From Campylobacter magnus (GTDB taxonomy: Bacteria; Campylobacterota; Campylobacteria; Campylobacterales; Campylobacteraceae): DNA of 64,000 nucleotides. The DNA lies in assembly GCF_028649595.1 (NCBI RefSeq), contig NZ_JAQSLK010000001.1, positions 248,001 through 312,000 of the forward strand, given 5' to 3'. Below are positions 29,362 to 38,569 of the stretch, one piece after another. Within the stretch, counting starts at the first letter, position 1. Each line of letters starts with the position of its first letter. The position numbers and the translations under genes were made by a program. The notes beneath the pieces are model-generated. The model made no database searches, was not told the DNA's origin, and worked only from the letters and a program-made list of their open reading frames with translations.

Positions 29362-29490
29362 TTTTAAGCAAGTATCGTGCGCCAGATGTGGCTAAACTAA
29401 GCGAAGTGCGAATGAGACGGGCTTATTGCCCGTCGCAGTGTAGCACAAGCGAAGTTTAGTCGCAGATGGTGTGCGAGACGCAGCTTAAAA
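29362..29490 (+). ncRNA. Structured element 3 (TGCGAGACG family)
   Basis: A 129-bp imperfect hairpin. Outer stem TTTTAAGC (29362-29369) with GCTTAAAA (29483-29490), then GTATCGTGCGCC with GGTGTGCGAGAC (one A-G mismatch, several G-U pairs), CTAAACT/AGTTTAG, and an apical GACGGGC/GCCCGTC hairpin (29416-29434). The apical part differs from elements 1 and 2, which share a GGATAGAA core. Its right end contains the stop codon of the small Cys-rich gene. RNA or folded DNA are both possible. Confidence 0.6.
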
Positions 29491-29685
29491 AGCAAAGCCC
29501 TTGTCTTCACCATCACACATTTTATCATACGCCGCCTTAACATAGCTATGACGCAAATCACAGCTAAAAAAACTCTCGCAGCCAAAGCAACTTTCTTTGC
29601 CTTGCTTTGCGATTTGACACTCTTTTAAAGCCTTGGTTTTATTTTCAAGCTGGGCTATAAAAGCACTACTTTCTACGCTAGACAT
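29485..29685 (-). CDS. Conserved small Cys-rich protein between metG and fbp
   Basis: 66 residues with four Cys, three of them in the close pattern [12 protein letters not shown], which could bind zinc or an iron-sulfur cluster. A small gene occupies the same place between metG and fbp in C. jejuni, so it is real despite its size. Its start overlaps the fbp end by 13 bases. Function unknown. The stop codon lies inside the stem of structured element 3. Confidence 0.8.
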   Translation of the reverse strand: MSSVESSAFIAQLENKTKALKECQIAKQGKESCFGCESFFSCDLRHSYVKAAYDKMCDGEDKGFAF

Positions 29686-30518
29686 GCTTTAACCTTGTCT
29701 ATTTCATACTTTGAGCCAAAGTAGCATGGGCTAGTTTGATGGACTTTTTCTAGGCTGATTTCAAGCAGTCTTTTACCATCATTATCCACAGCATATCCCC
29801 CTGCAAGCTCGTAAATAAAAGCAAAAGGCAAAACTTCAAAACTAAGTCTTAACTTACCTTTTGGCGCATCGCTAGTGGCTGGATAACTAAAAAGCCCACC
29901 GCCTTTTAGCAAAATTTGATGTAAATCACTTACCATAGCCCCAGAATATCTTAGGCGATAACCCTCATCAAATAGCGATTTTATAAGCTCTTTATGCTTT
30001 TCATCCCAGCCTTTTTGAGACCCACCTGTAGCATTTAACTTGCCTTTTTCTTTTAATCTTAGCTCGCTAGCAAAAGCAAAATCGCCATTTTTATCAAGCC
30101 TAAAAAGCTCTACTTTGTCTTTGGCAATCACCAGCTCTGTTCGTGGACCATAAACGCTATATACGCTAGCAACTAGATTTGCTGGATTTAATGAGCCTTT
30201 ATAAATACCAAAAATTGATCCCACAGCGAAATTCACATCCACAAGCGAACTACCATCAAGTGGGTCGTAGGCTACGATATACTCGCCATCTCCGCTTACT
30301 TTTAGAGCCTCTTCTTTTTCTTCGCTTACTAGTTCTTTTACTAAGTTTATTTTGCTTAGCGTTTTTGTGATTATTTCATCGCTTAGCACATCTAGTTTTA
30401 GCTGGGTATCACCGGTGGCGTTTTGATTAGCCGTGTAGCCAAAATCGCTGTATTTTAAAGCCTGTGCTATGTCCTTTACAGCTGTTTTTATACCATCAAA
30501 AATTTCTTTCATTTTCAC
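29673..30518 (-). CDS. fbp: Fructose-1,6-bisphosphatase class I
   Basis: 281 residues, slightly shorter than E. coli Fbp (332). It removes the 1-phosphate of fructose-1,6-bisphosphate in gluconeogenesis. Metal and substrate motifs: [29 protein letters not shown] near residue 80, [18 protein letters not shown] near 200. Gluconeogenesis matters in Campylobacter, which usually cannot use glucose; pckA in this window belongs to the same route. The start overlaps the mobB end by four bases. Confidence 0.95.
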   Translation of the reverse strand: MKMKEIFDGIKTAVKDIAQALKYSDFGYTANQNATGDTQLKLDVLSDEIITKTLSKINLVKELVSEEKEEALKVSGDGEYIVAYDPLDGSSLVDVNFAVGSIFGIYKGSLNPANLVASVYSVYGPRTELVIAKDKVELFRLDKNGDFAFASELRLKEKGKLNATGGSQKGWDEKHKELIKSLFDEGYRLRYSGAMVSDLHQILLKGGGLFSYPATSDAPKGKLRLSFEVLPFAFIYELAGGYAVDNDGKRLLEISLEKVHQTSPCYFGSKYEIDKVKACLA

Positions 30519-31015
30519 ACCTTTTTTGCGTTTTTATCTATCCAAGCAATTATATTTTCTATATCATCAAGCCCAAATCTAGGGCTTAATCTCTCATCAT
30601 CTAAATTTGTAACAAAAGCATCGCTGATGCCCAAATACTCATCATTTATCTCATCTCGCAGCACAGATATCCTAGGCAGCGGCAGGTTTTTAAAGCCCTC
30701 TATTAGCAAATAATCAAACTCACTAAAAAGTCCCAAAATATCGCTAAGTCCAGTATTATCAGCCCTTTTAAAAATGCTAGTTCGCTTAGGGCTTAGCACA
30801 GCGACATCTGCGCCACTCTCAAAAAACTTCGCGCTGTCCTTTGGCTCACCAAATTCATTTAAAGCAGTATCAAAAACAGCCTTATCCTTTGGGTCGTGCT
30901 TGATGATAGCAACCTTAAAGCCACGCTTTTTTAATGCCTTTGAAATCTTACAAATTAGCGTAGTTTTACCACTATTTGAAGCGCCAGTGAAGCAAAGAGC
31001 AAGCTGTTTCATCAA
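30515..31015 (-). CDS. mobB: Molybdopterin-guanine dinucleotide biosynthesis adaptor MobB
   Basis: 166 residues. P-loop ATPase/GTPase with Walker [17 protein letters not shown] near residue 10 and [12 protein letters not shown] (switch-like region) near 40. MobB assists in supplying the guanine-dinucleotide form of the molybdenum cofactor. Its four-base overlap with fbp repeats the C. jejuni order and has no obvious metabolic reason. Confidence 0.9.
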   Translation of the reverse strand: MMKQLALCFTGASNSGKTTLICKISKALKKRGFKVAIIKHDPKDKAVFDTALNEFGEPKDSAKFFESGADVAVLSPKRTSIFKRADNTGLSDILGLFSEFDYLLIEGFKNLPLPRISVLRDEINDEYLGISDAFVTNLDDERLSPRFGLDDIENIIAWIDKNAKKV

Positions 31016-31074
31016 AATCCTTATAAAAAACTAGAATTCTAGCCTAAACTTGCTTAAAAAATAAAATTTTTAGC

Positions 31075-31080
31075 TAAAAT
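31075..31080 (+). promoter_or_regulatory. Extended -10 of the murJ promoter
   Basis: TAAAAT within TTTTTAGCTAAAATTGCGC. Transcription would start near 31087, which excludes the in-frame TTG at 31080 as start and favours the TTG at 31110. Confidence 0.55.
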
Positions 31081-31109
31081 TGCGCTTAAAAAATTTAAAA
31101 GTAAAAACA

Positions 31110-32510
31110 TTGATAAAACATTTTTTCTCAAACTCAGCTGGTATTTTTGTCTCTCGCATTTTGGGCTTTTTGCGTGATTTGCTCATCGCTAGTCACCTTG
31201 GAGCTAGCGTATGGAGCGATATTTTTGTGATTGCCTTTAAACTGCCAAATCTTTTTCGCAGACTTTTTGGTGAGGGAGCTTTTACTCAAGCTTTTTTGCC
31301 CCACCTTGTAAAAGCACGCAAAAAAGGACTTTTTATAGCTAGCACACTTGTTAGTTTTACTCTTATTATGCTAGTGCTTACAGCTCTTGTTATGCTCTTT
31401 GCGCCGCTATTTACTATGCTTTTAGCAGGTGGCTTTGATGAGGCAAGCATAGCACTTGCTGTGCCGCTGGTGCGGATAAACTTTTGGTATCTTATTCTTA
31501 TATTTTTAGTTACGCTTTTTGCCTCGCTTTTACAGTATAAAGGCCACTTTGCCACATCTGCTTTTTCTACCGCTTTGCTTAATATTTCAATGATAGCAGC
31601 TCTACTTCTAGCGCAGGATAAAAAAGCAAATGAGGCTGTGTATTACCTTAGCTACGGCGTGGTAGCAGGCGGTGCGCTGCAGGTTATTTTGCATATTTTT
31701 ATGCTTTATAGACTACATTTGCTGCCTTTAATAGCCCTTGGCTTAAAGGCTTTGGCAAAAGGCAAAAGAAGCGAGCACAAAGGCTTTTGGGGCTCTTTTG
31801 GTGCTGGCGTGCTAGGTAGTTCATCAGCGCAGTTAAGCGATTTTATAAGCTCTTTTATTGCTAGCTTTTTGATGGCTGGTTCTATTAGCTATTTATACTA
31901 CGCAAACCGCATTTTTCAGCTCCCACTTGCCCTTTTTGCCATTGCGCTTAGCACGGCAATTTTCCCAAAAATCTCTAGGCAAATCAAAGCCCAAAACGAA
32001 CAAGGCGCAAAAATCTTGCTTAGCAAGGGTTTTTATTTTTTGCTTGCTTTGTTATTAGCAGCTAGCGTGGGCGGCATTATACTAGCAAAGCCTATTATTT
32101 TTATTCTTTTTGAGCGTGGGGAGTTTGGCAGGGCAAACACGCTTGAGTGCGCATTTGCTTTACAAATGACTTTAGTTGGACTACTGCCTTTTGGGCTATA
32201 TAAGCTCTTTTCGCTGTGGCTATATGCTAAAATGAAGCAAAAACTAGCCGCAAAAATCTCTATTATTTCGCTGATTTTAAATGTGATTTTAAGCCTTGTT
32301 CTATTTAGACTGGGTGCTGCTGGGCTTGCGCTAGCTGGTTCGCTTAGCGGATATTTCATATTTTTTGCTGCTATTTACTACTTTGGAGTGCTAGAATTCG
32401 CTAAAATCTTAAAAAACTTTAAGCTTATTTTGGTTTTAGGCGCAAATGCTCTTTTTGCCGTGCTTTTATGGCTAGCTTTACCATATATTGAGAGTTTTTT
32501 AGGAATTTAA
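31110..32510 (+). CDS. murJ: Lipid II flippase MurJ
   Basis: About 466 residues with some 13-14 membrane helices; moves lipid II across the inner membrane. Signature at the N-terminus: FFSNSAGIFVSRILGFLRDLLIA, with the conserved Arg residues of the central cavity. The open frame reaches back to a TTG at 31080, but a -10 box overlaps that codon. The TTG at 31110 (Met-Ile-Lys-His-Phe-Phe) fits the family N-terminus better. The Shine-Dalgarno is weak (AAAAG). Plus-strand start of a murJ-cysS pair. Confidence 0.92.
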   Translation: MIKHFFSNSAGIFVSRILGFLRDLLIASHLGASVWSDIFVIAFKLPNLFRRLFGEGAFTQAFLPHLVKARKKGLFIASTLVSFTLIMLVLTALVMLFAPLFTMLLAGGFDEASIALAVPLVRINFWYLILIFLVTLFASLLQYKGHFATSAFSTALLNISMIAALLLAQDKKANEAVYYLSYGVVAGGALQVILHIFMLYRLHLLPLIALGLKALAKGKRSEHKGFWGSFGAGVLGSSSAQLSDFISSFIASFLMAGSISYLYYANRIFQLPLALFAIALSTAIFPKISRQIKAQNEQGAKILLSKGFYFLLALLLAASVGGIILAKPIIFILFERGEFGRANTLECAFALQMTLVGLLPFGLYKLFSLWLYAKMKQKLAAKISIISLILNVILSLVLFRLGAAGLALAGSLSGYFIFFAAIYYFGVLEFAKILKNFKLILVLGANALFAVLLWLALPYIESFLGI

Positions 32511-32521
32511 GCAAAATTTGC

Positions 32522-32527
32522 TAAAAT
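32522..32527 (+). promoter_or_regulatory. Extended -10 of the cysS promoter
   Basis: TTTGCTAAAATCACGC, with TAAAAT at 32522-32527, 28 bases before the cysS ATG. AAAGGAT lies in between as ribosome-binding site. Confidence 0.55.
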
Positions 32528-32554
32528 CACGCAAAAATTAAAAAAGGATAAAAA

Positions 32555-33946
32555 ATGAAAATCTACGACTCAGCTCACAAAGAAAAGCTTGATTTTATCC
32601 CTGCAAACGAGCCAAACACCGTTAATATCTATGTTTGCGGGCCTACTGTCTATGATGATGCGCATTTGGGACACGCTAGAAGCTCTATTAGCTTTGATTT
32701 GCTGCGGCGCGTGCTTTGCGAGCTTGGATTTAGCGTGAGGTTTGCTAGAAACTACACTGATATAGATGATAAAATTTTACACAAAATGACCACCACAGGT
32801 AAAAGCTTAGAGCAGATCACCGAGCATTATATAGCAAGCTTTGAGGCCGATATGAAAGCTATGAATGTGCTTGAGCCTGATTTTAAGCCAAAGGCTACTG
32901 AGAGCATTGCTGATATTATCGCTTATATCAAAAAGCTTGAAGCAAACGGCGCAGCGTATATAGTTGAAGGTGATGGTGTGTATTTTGATACTAGCTTGGA
33001 TGATGAGTATTTAAGCCTCTCAGGCCGCAAGGATGAAAACTTACAAGCCAGAGTCGAGCGAGAGGCGCATAAAAAAAATGAAAAAGACTTTGCTTTGTGG
33101 AAGTTTGATGAGAACTACTACGACGCGCCTTTTGGCAAAGGCAGACCTGGCTGGCACAGCGAGTGCGTGGCGATGATATATAGGATTTTTAAGCCAAAAG
33201 AAGGACAAAAGTATCAAATAGACATCCACTGCGGCGGCTCTGATCTGATTTTTCCCCATCACGAAAACGAGGCCGCACAGTGCCGCTGTGCTTGTAAGCA
33301 AAATCTAGCCAAATACTGGATGCATAATGGTTTTGTGCAAATTAACAATGAAAAAATGAGCAAAAGCCTAGGCAATTCATTTTTCATAAAAGACGCTCTT
33401 AAAATCGCCCCTGGCGAGGCTTTGCGCTTTTATCTTTTAAGCACGCATTATAGGGCAAACTTTAATTATAGCATTGATGATCTAAGTGCGAGCAAAAAGC
33501 GCCTTGATAAAATCTACCGCCTAAAAAAGCGCCTTAGTGGCGTAGCAGCTAGCGAGGTAAATGCTAGCTTTAAGCAGGGAATTCTAGATTTTCTAAGCGA
33601 TGATCTAAACATCTCAGGCGCTTTGGCTACGCTTGATGAGATGGTAAATGACGCAAACGCAGCCCTAGATAACTCGCCAAAAGACAAGGCGCTAAAGGCG
33701 CAAACCGTGGCAAACTTAGATTTTGTTAGGCATGTTTTTGGCATACTAGAAAATGACGAGAATGAGTGGTTTCAGTGGGGTGTGAGCGATACGCTAAAAG
33801 AGCGCATAAACTCTCTTATCGCTGCTCGCCAGACTGCTAAAAAAGACAAAAACTTCGAGCTAGCTGATAGCATTAGAAGTGAGCTTGGCGAGCTTGGTGT
33901 GGAGCTTATGGACACCCCAGCTGGCACTGTGTGGGAGAAAATCTAG
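32555..33946 (+). CDS. cysS: Cysteinyl-tRNA synthetase
   Basis: 463 residues. Zinc Cys in [19 protein letters not shown], which also holds the HIGH motif, the [10 protein letters not shown] and [15 protein letters not shown] motifs near residues 205-235, and KMSKS in [13 protein letters not shown] near 265. A short C-terminal helical domain follows. An in-frame piece of the repeat (GGAATTCTAGA, about 33579) encodes QGILDF. Confidence 0.96.
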   Translation: MKIYDSAHKEKLDFIPANEPNTVNIYVCGPTVYDDAHLGHARSSISFDLLRRVLCELGFSVRFARNYTDIDDKILHKMTTTGKSLEQITEHYIASFEADMKAMNVLEPDFKPKATESIADIIAYIKKLEANGAAYIVEGDGVYFDTSLDDEYLSLSGRKDENLQARVEREAHKKNEKDFALWKFDENYYDAPFGKGRPGWHSECVAMIYRIFKPKEGQKYQIDIHCGGSDLIFPHHENEAAQCRCACKQNLAKYWMHNGFVQINNEKMSKSLGNSFFIKDALKIAPGEALRFYLLSTHYRANFNYSIDDLSASKKRLDKIYRLKKRLSGVAASEVNASFKQGILDFLSDDLNISGALATLDEMVNDANAALDNSPKDKALKAQTVANLDFVRHVFGILENDENEWFQWGVSDTLKERINSLIAARQTAKKDKNFELADSIRSELGELGVELMDTPAGTVWEKI

Positions 33947-34371
33947 GCTTTTTAGGAATTCTAGAATTCCTACAATAAAATCTAGAATTCCCTAGAATAA
34001 AACCACTAAAAACGCAGATAAAGCAAGAGAATTCTAGATTTTAGCGGGGTTTTAGGGGCAACAGCCCCTAAGGGTTTAGGGCGTAGCCCTTATAAAATTT
34101 GCGAGCTGGGCTAGATTTATCTAGCTGGGAAGCGAGCTAAAAAAATTCTAAAATTCCTAAGGCTATCTCACCCCCCCCCCCAGCTTGACTGGGGGATCTC
34201 ATCACAGAGAATTTCAAAATTCCGTCATTGCGGAAATTCCGTCATTGCGAGGGAACAAAGCGACCGAAGCAATCTCTAGGAATTCTAGAATTTCTAAGAC
34301 TAAATCTAGAATTCCAAAAATAAAATTCTAGAATTCCCTAGATTTTTATTTTCTTTTATCTATCGGCTGGC
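33947..34371. repeat. Repeat block with an 11-base C tract
   Basis: No gene seen. It holds palindrome copies, a GCAGATAAAGCAAGAG element (about 34014), an imperfect hairpin GGGGCAACAGCCCC / GGGCGTAGCCC (34051-34090), a CCCCC...GGGGG element in which the first C run has grown to 11 bases (34171-34181), two copies of CCGTCATTG (about 34213-34245) and a reversed GATTGCTTC element (about 34253). Confidence 0.8.
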
Positions 34372-34395
34372 TCAGCCCTGCGAGACGCTAAAATC
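34353..34395. repeat. Possible reduced copy of the TGCGAGACG structured element
   Basis: GGCTG and CAGCC form a short hairpin (34366-34378), flanked on one side by ATCTATCGG and on the other by TGCGAGACG, the nine bases shared with elements 1-3. Outer pairing GATTTT (34341-34346) with AAAATC is possible. It overlaps the frame that continues past the TGA of the accessory gene. It may be a coincidence. Confidence 0.35.
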
Positions 34396-34458
34396 ACCAG
34401 CAGTATTTAATATAAGCTTATATGTGATTTTTTCTCCTTTTTCTAGCTCATTTATTTT

Positions 34459-34692
34459 TCACACATCATTCATTAACGCCAAAGAACTAACCGCAAAATT
34501 AGCTTTTGTTAATACATCTGGTTTTACTCCTTTTGCTAAATAATAAATTTCAACAGAACTCAAACCAACCTTAGCCGTATCAATAGCTAAACTAATTGTA
34601 TCATTAGTTTTACCAAAATAATTTTCCCAAAAAGAATTATAATTATTGCTATTTGAAATAACAGCAATTAAGTCATCTAAAATTTTACTCAT
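34459..34692 (-). CDS. Small accessory protein with protein-like sequence beyond its TGA stop
   Basis: 77 residues with no recognised family. The sequence has an acidic start (MSKILDDLIAVIS) and a hydrophobic C-terminal stretch. After its TGA at 34459-34461 the same frame stays open for 28 more codons (KINELEKGEKITYKLILN, then TAGDFSVSQG) to a second TGA at 34372. The extension looks like real protein, so the gene may be shortened by a nonsense change or have a longer relative elsewhere. It lies three bases after the membrane-protein gene at 34696, and both are richer in A+T than their neighbours. Confidence 0.55.
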   Translation of the reverse strand: MSKILDDLIAVISNSNNYNSFWENYFGKTNDTISLAIDTAKVGLSSVEIYYLAKGVKPDVLTKANFAVSSLALMNDV

Positions 34693-34695
34693 AGG

Positions 34696-35259
34696 TTATT
34701 CCTTATTTTTTTTGTTTTTACTTTTTACCAAATCATAGAACACAAGCTCAGATAATATAAAACCTAAAATTAAAGCCATAGAAATAATTCCACCAAAAAA
34801 GAAGCCTGTAAATGTGTCTTTAAAGCTTTTTAATGAACTTAAATAATCATATTTTTTTAACACTTCTGCTTTTTCATTTTGTAATTGTTCAACCCTTTTC
34901 ATGCTTGAAAGAAAATATTTTGAGGCATAAATTTTTACCCATTTTCCCATTACACTATTATAAATTTTTTCATCTCTTTTGTGTATTTCAAAATGTTTTA
35001 CATCTCCATTAATCTGTTCTAGCTTTAAAGTCCCAACGCCATTTTTTGTGCTATAACCAGTATATATAACTTTACCACTAAATTTATCCATTTTTTCAAG
35101 CGGTGTTCCATCAGGACTAGCTAGCCATAACAAAAAAAGGCTACTAATACATAATCCAGAACAAAAAAAACTGCATAAACGAAATAATTCTCTTCTATTA
35201 GCCAAAAATTTTTGATAAATACTTTCGTTAATTTCAGCCAACTTTTCTTTTATTTTCAT
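34696..35259 (-). CDS. Accessory membrane protein with two transmembrane helices
   Basis: About 187 residues starting MKIKEKLAEINES. An open frame extends to a TTG at 35307, but the ATG at 35259 has a good ribosome-binding site (AAAGAG, six bases before) and is preferred. Helix one is near residues 30-48 (SFFCSGLCISSLFLLWLAS), helix two near 150-170. Between them is a domain of about 95 residues (YTGYSTKNGVGTLKLEQI). No known family recognised. It is the first gene of the AT-rich cassette between repeat blocks. The small protein after it may be its partner, for example as an immunity or adaptor protein, but nothing proves it. Confidence 0.6.
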   Translation of the reverse strand: MKIKEKLAEINESIYQKFLANRRELFRLCSFFCSGLCISSLFLLWLASPDGTPLEKMDKFSGKVIYTGYSTKNGVGTLKLEQINGDVKHFEIHKRDEKIYNSVMGKWVKIYASKYFLSSMKRVEQLQNEKAEVLKKYDYLSSLKSFKDTFTGFFFGGIISMALILGFILSELVFYDLVKSKNKKNKE

Positions 35260-35798
35260 TTTAACTCTTTTAAATATTAAATTTTGGTAAAAATCATTGA
35301 ATTTCAAACCAAAAACACAGATAAAACAAGAGAATTCTAGAATTCCCTAGTTTTTTTCAGCCACTACCGCGAAGTTTAAAGGACAGCGCAAATCTAAAAT
35401 TCCTAAACAAAATTCTAGAATTTCAAAAGAGAATTCCTTAAACTTGAATTCCCAGAATTTAGAATTCCCACAAACTAGAATTCCTTAATCTAAAATTCCC
35501 AAGCTAAATTCTAGAATTCCTAAGCATAAAACTAAAATTCCTAAGCTAAAATCTAGAATTCCTTAAAGATTGCTTCGGCTTTTTTAAAGCCTCGCAATGA
35601 CAAGAGCTCTAGAATTCGCTAGCAGAAATCCCCCAAAGGGGCTGGGGGATGACACAAAAAGCAAAGCCCTAGGATGACAAGTTTAAAGAATTCTAGAATT
35701 TCTAGGGAATTCTAAACTTGCGCTGTCCTTTGGGCTTTGCACCAGCGGTAGTAAAAAATAGCCGAAATTAAAAACCAGCCGATAAAAGTTAGAGAATT
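35260..35798. repeat. Repeat block right of the accessory cassette
   Basis: No gene seen. It contains dense palindrome halves (35395-35565), a GATTGCTTCGGC element (35571), a GGGGCTGGGGGATGACA element (about 35638), and two inverted copies of a longer element. The first reads ACTACCGC then AAAGGACAGCGCAA (35363-35392); the second is its reverse complement (35709-35750). CCAGCCGATAAAAG at 35776-35789 is the inverse of CTTTTATC-TAT-CGGCTGG at 34354-34370. Confidence 0.75.
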
Positions 35799-37193
35799 CT
35801 AGAATTCCCTAGCCCTTGCTAAAAAATCATTTATCAAAACAAGCTGCTTTTCTACACTCTCATTGCTAGTGCCGCCACTGCTTTTTCTGGCTTCTTTGCT
35901 AGCTTCTAGGCTAAGAGCAGACAAGGCCCCTTCATCAAAGCGCGGATCAACGCTTTTTAGCTCTTCTAAGCTAAGCTCGCTAAGGTCTTTGCCCCTGCTC
36001 TCAGCCAAAGCCACTAAGCGCCCTGTGATATTATGCGCTAGGCGAAAGGGCTCGTTATAAGTGCTGACTAAATAATCAGCAAGGTCAGTGGCGCTAAGAT
36101 GCCCCATTTTACACGCTTTTAGCATATTTTCTTTGCGCCAAGTCGTGGTTTTTAGCATTTCACACAGTATCACAAGGCTGGTGCTAGCTGTGCGGACGCT
36201 ATCAAAGACGCCTTCTTTATCTTCTTGCATATCTTTATTATACGCCATCGGCAGGCCCTTCATCACAGTTAGCAGGGCGATTAGATTGCCATAAACTCTG
36301 CCCGTTTTGCCACGAATCAGCTCGGCTACATCTGGGTTTTTTTTCTGCGGCATGATGGAGCTTCCGGTGCTAAAAGCATCACTAATGCTGATATAGCTAA
36401 ACTCTTGGCTAGACCATAAAATCAGCTCTTCGCACAGCCTAGAAGCGTGAGTGAAAATTAAAGAAATGTTAAAAAGCAGCTCCAAAGCAAAATCTCTATC
36501 GCTTACGCTATCCATCGCATTTGGCGTAATGCCGCTAAATCCTAGCTCGCTAGCTACTAGCTCACGCCTTGTAGGATACGGCGTGCCAGCAAGTGCTGCG
36601 CTGCCAAGCGGACTAAGGTTGTTTCGCTCGTAGCTAGAAAGCAGCCTTTCATAATCACGCTTAAAGGCAAATGCGTAAGCCAAAAGATGAAAAGCAAGGC
36701 TGATAGGCTGGGCGTGCTGTAAGTGTGTAAAGCCCGGCATCAGCGTATCTTTGTGCTCACTTGCTATGCTAGCAAGGACAGAGATTAGCTCACGCACAAG
36801 GGCGGCTAGCTCTTTTGTGCGGTTTTGGCAATAAGCCCTAAAATCTAGTGCCACTTGGTCGTTGCGAGAACGAGCGGTGTGAAGGCGGCCGCCAAGCTCT
36901 TTGCCGATAATCTGGCTAAGCCTGCCTTCAACTGCCATATGAATGTCTTCTTGGCTCACGCTAAATGCAAACTCACCACGCTCAATCTCGCCTAAGACCT
37001 GATCTAAGCCAGCTCTTATCTTGGCTACATCATTAGCATCTAGAATTCCACACTCGCCAAGCATTTTTGCGTGTGCTTTTGAACCAGCGATGTCTTCTTT
37101 AAAGAGTTCTTTATCAAAGAAAATCGAAGCATTAAACTCCTCAAGTAGCTCGCTGCTAGCCTCGTTAAATCTGCCATCCCACATTTTTTTCAT
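35799..37193 (-). CDS. argH: Argininosuccinate lyase
   Basis: 464 residues; splits argininosuccinate into arginine and fumarate. The superfamily signature [20 protein letters not shown] is present near residue 275, with the catalytic Ser. [15 protein letters not shown] near 105 and the His in [14 protein letters not shown] region near 155 are in place. A half palindrome gives CGILDAND near residue 50. Its start overlaps the stop of the CAP-domain gene by four bases. Confidence 0.95.
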   Translation of the reverse strand: MKKMWDGRFNEASSELLEEFNASIFFDKELFKEDIAGSKAHAKMLGECGILDANDVAKIRAGLDQVLGEIERGEFAFSVSQEDIHMAVEGRLSQIIGKELGGRLHTARSRNDQVALDFRAYCQNRTKELAALVRELISVLASIASEHKDTLMPGFTHLQHAQPISLAFHLLAYAFAFKRDYERLLSSYERNNLSPLGSAALAGTPYPTRRELVASELGFSGITPNAMDSVSDRDFALELLFNISLIFTHASRLCEELILWSSQEFSYISISDAFSTGSSIMPQKKNPDVAELIRGKTGRVYGNLIALLTVMKGLPMAYNKDMQEDKEGVFDSVRTASTSLVILCEMLKTTTWRKENMLKACKMGHLSATDLADYLVSTYNEPFRLAHNITGRLVALAESRGKDLSELSLEELKSVDPRFDEGALSALSLEASKEARKSSGGTSNESVEKQLVLINDFLARAREF

Positions 37194-38569
37194 ATTTTTG
37201 CCCTTTTTGCGATAAAAATAAATAAAATAATAGCTAAAATTAGCGCAAAAATCACTTTAAAATCTAGATTTTTTTCGCTTTTTATGAGAATTTTTATATT
37301 ATGTGTTGTGCTTTTAAACTCTATCACATCGCCATAAGCCCCACTAGCACGCATTTTTAGCATGTTTATTCCAGTATCTTTTAGCTGCAAACTTGAGCCA
37401 AAAGGCAGGGTATAGCTATACTGGCTAAAGCTGTCATTACAATGCTTTGGCGCAAAAAATACTTCGTATTCTCTACCATCTTCAAGCTCAATTATATCGC
37501 CGTCATTTACTATGAAGTACGGAATTTGTGGCTCTTTGGTAGCAAAACTCCACGAAAGGCTTTTATTCTCGCCACCTTGCGTGTAAGTAGCTAGCACCTC
37601 ATAACTAGCGCCAAAATCAAAAGGACTTAGCGAAAAAAGCGCAAACTGATTGCTAGTAAACCTTAGGTCGTTATCCCTGCTTAGTAAAAGCGTGTTTTCT
37701 AGCTCTTTTCCATTTTTAAAAAGTTTAAAACTTTTTAAAAAAATCTCTAAGTTTGGATTAAACTCCAAGCTAACAGGCGCAGATGTGATTTTACACTGGG
37801 GCAAGGGGTCAGGGTCTTCATCGCCAAAAACAGCCACGCTAGCAAAACTTTCATTTGGAAACATTAAAAAATCAGGCTTGCTAGGCTTGGTGGCTAGGTT
37901 GAAAGAAGTAGGACTTAGTGGCATTTTTGGATTTGCGCAAGCCCCTAGCACATACTGCTTGCCTATGCTCTCTCCACGCTCGCAAAGCTTTAAAAGAGCT
38001 GAGTTTGACATCTCATAAGTGTAAATATCGCCATCATCATAATAGCCAATCTCATCAAAGCTGTAATTTAAAAAGTTAAATCTATGATAAATTGCGCTTA
38101 AAAGCCCATCAATGCTGTCATTAAAGCTAGCGTGCTTAGCTGAGATATTCTCACTAACAAAGCTAGAATTAAGCCCAGCAAAAATCGCTCGCTCGCTAGG
38201 GTTTGCGCCTGTAAAATACTTGTTTTCTTTGCTTTCATCGTGGCTGATGATACCAAGGTTTGAAAGATACAAAGTGTGATTTTTAGCAGCTTCGCTAAGA
38301 ATGGAGTTTTCTTTAAAAGGCACTAAGCCCACGCTCTTTCTAGCAAGGTTTAGATAATCAAGCCCAAAAGAGGTATAAAGCTCGATAGGAATTCTAGAAT
38401 TTTGGCTAGGAATTCTAGAATTCCCAGCCAAATCTGTATCAAGAAAATTAGCTAAATTATTTGGGTCTTTTGGAAACTTTGTAGGCTCCAAGCTCTCTTT
38501 GCCAAGCTTAAAAAAAGCAAGGGTAAAAAGAGCTAAAATTATACTAAGACCTAGGACCAGCCGCAGCAA
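37190..38569 (-). CDS. Membrane-anchored CAP-domain protein carrying the NSRIP repeat
   Basis: 459 residues. N-terminal signal anchor ([20 protein letters not shown]), then a short linker, then a CAP/SCP domain at about residues 75-175 with the family's His and Glu ([41 protein letters not shown]). A beta-rich middle part follows, and a C-terminal helix ([21 protein letters not shown]) makes a second anchor. Two palindromes 21 bp apart (38388-38403 and 38409-38424) are in frame before the CAP domain and encode [11 protein letters not shown]. The pckA end overlaps its start by 26 bases. The ligand is unknown. Confidence 0.7.
   Translation of the reverse strand: MLRLVLGLSIILALFTLAFFKLGKESLEPTKFPKDPNNLANFLDTDLAGNSRIPSQNSRIPIELYTSFGLDYLNLARKSVGLVPFKENSILSEAAKNHTLYLSNLGIISHDESKENKYFTGANPSERAIFAGLNSSFVSENISAKHASFNDSIDGLLSAIYHRFNFLNYSFDEIGYYDDGDIYTYEMSNSALLKLCERGESIGKQYVLGACANPKMPLSPTSFNLATKPSKPDFLMFPNESFASVAVFGDEDPDPLPQCKITSAPVSLEFNPNLEIFLKSFKLFKNGKELENTLLLSRDNDLRFTSNQFALFSLSPFDFGASYEVLATYTQGGENKSLSWSFATKEPQIPYFIVNDGDIIELEDGREYEVFFAPKHCNDSFSQYSYTLPFGSSLQLKDTGINMLKMRASGAYGDVIEFKSTTHNIKILIKSEKNLDFKVIFALILAIILFIFIAKRAKI

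Noticed and set aside
29397-29585. 62-codon minus-strand frame across structured element 3
   Set aside because: It covers the stem-loop and the other frame of the small Cys-rich gene; no ribosome-binding site and no family match.
34459-34461. Selenocysteine codon at the TGA
   Set aside because: No stem-loop of the bacterial SECIS type was seen just after the TGA, and the protein has no selenoprotein features.
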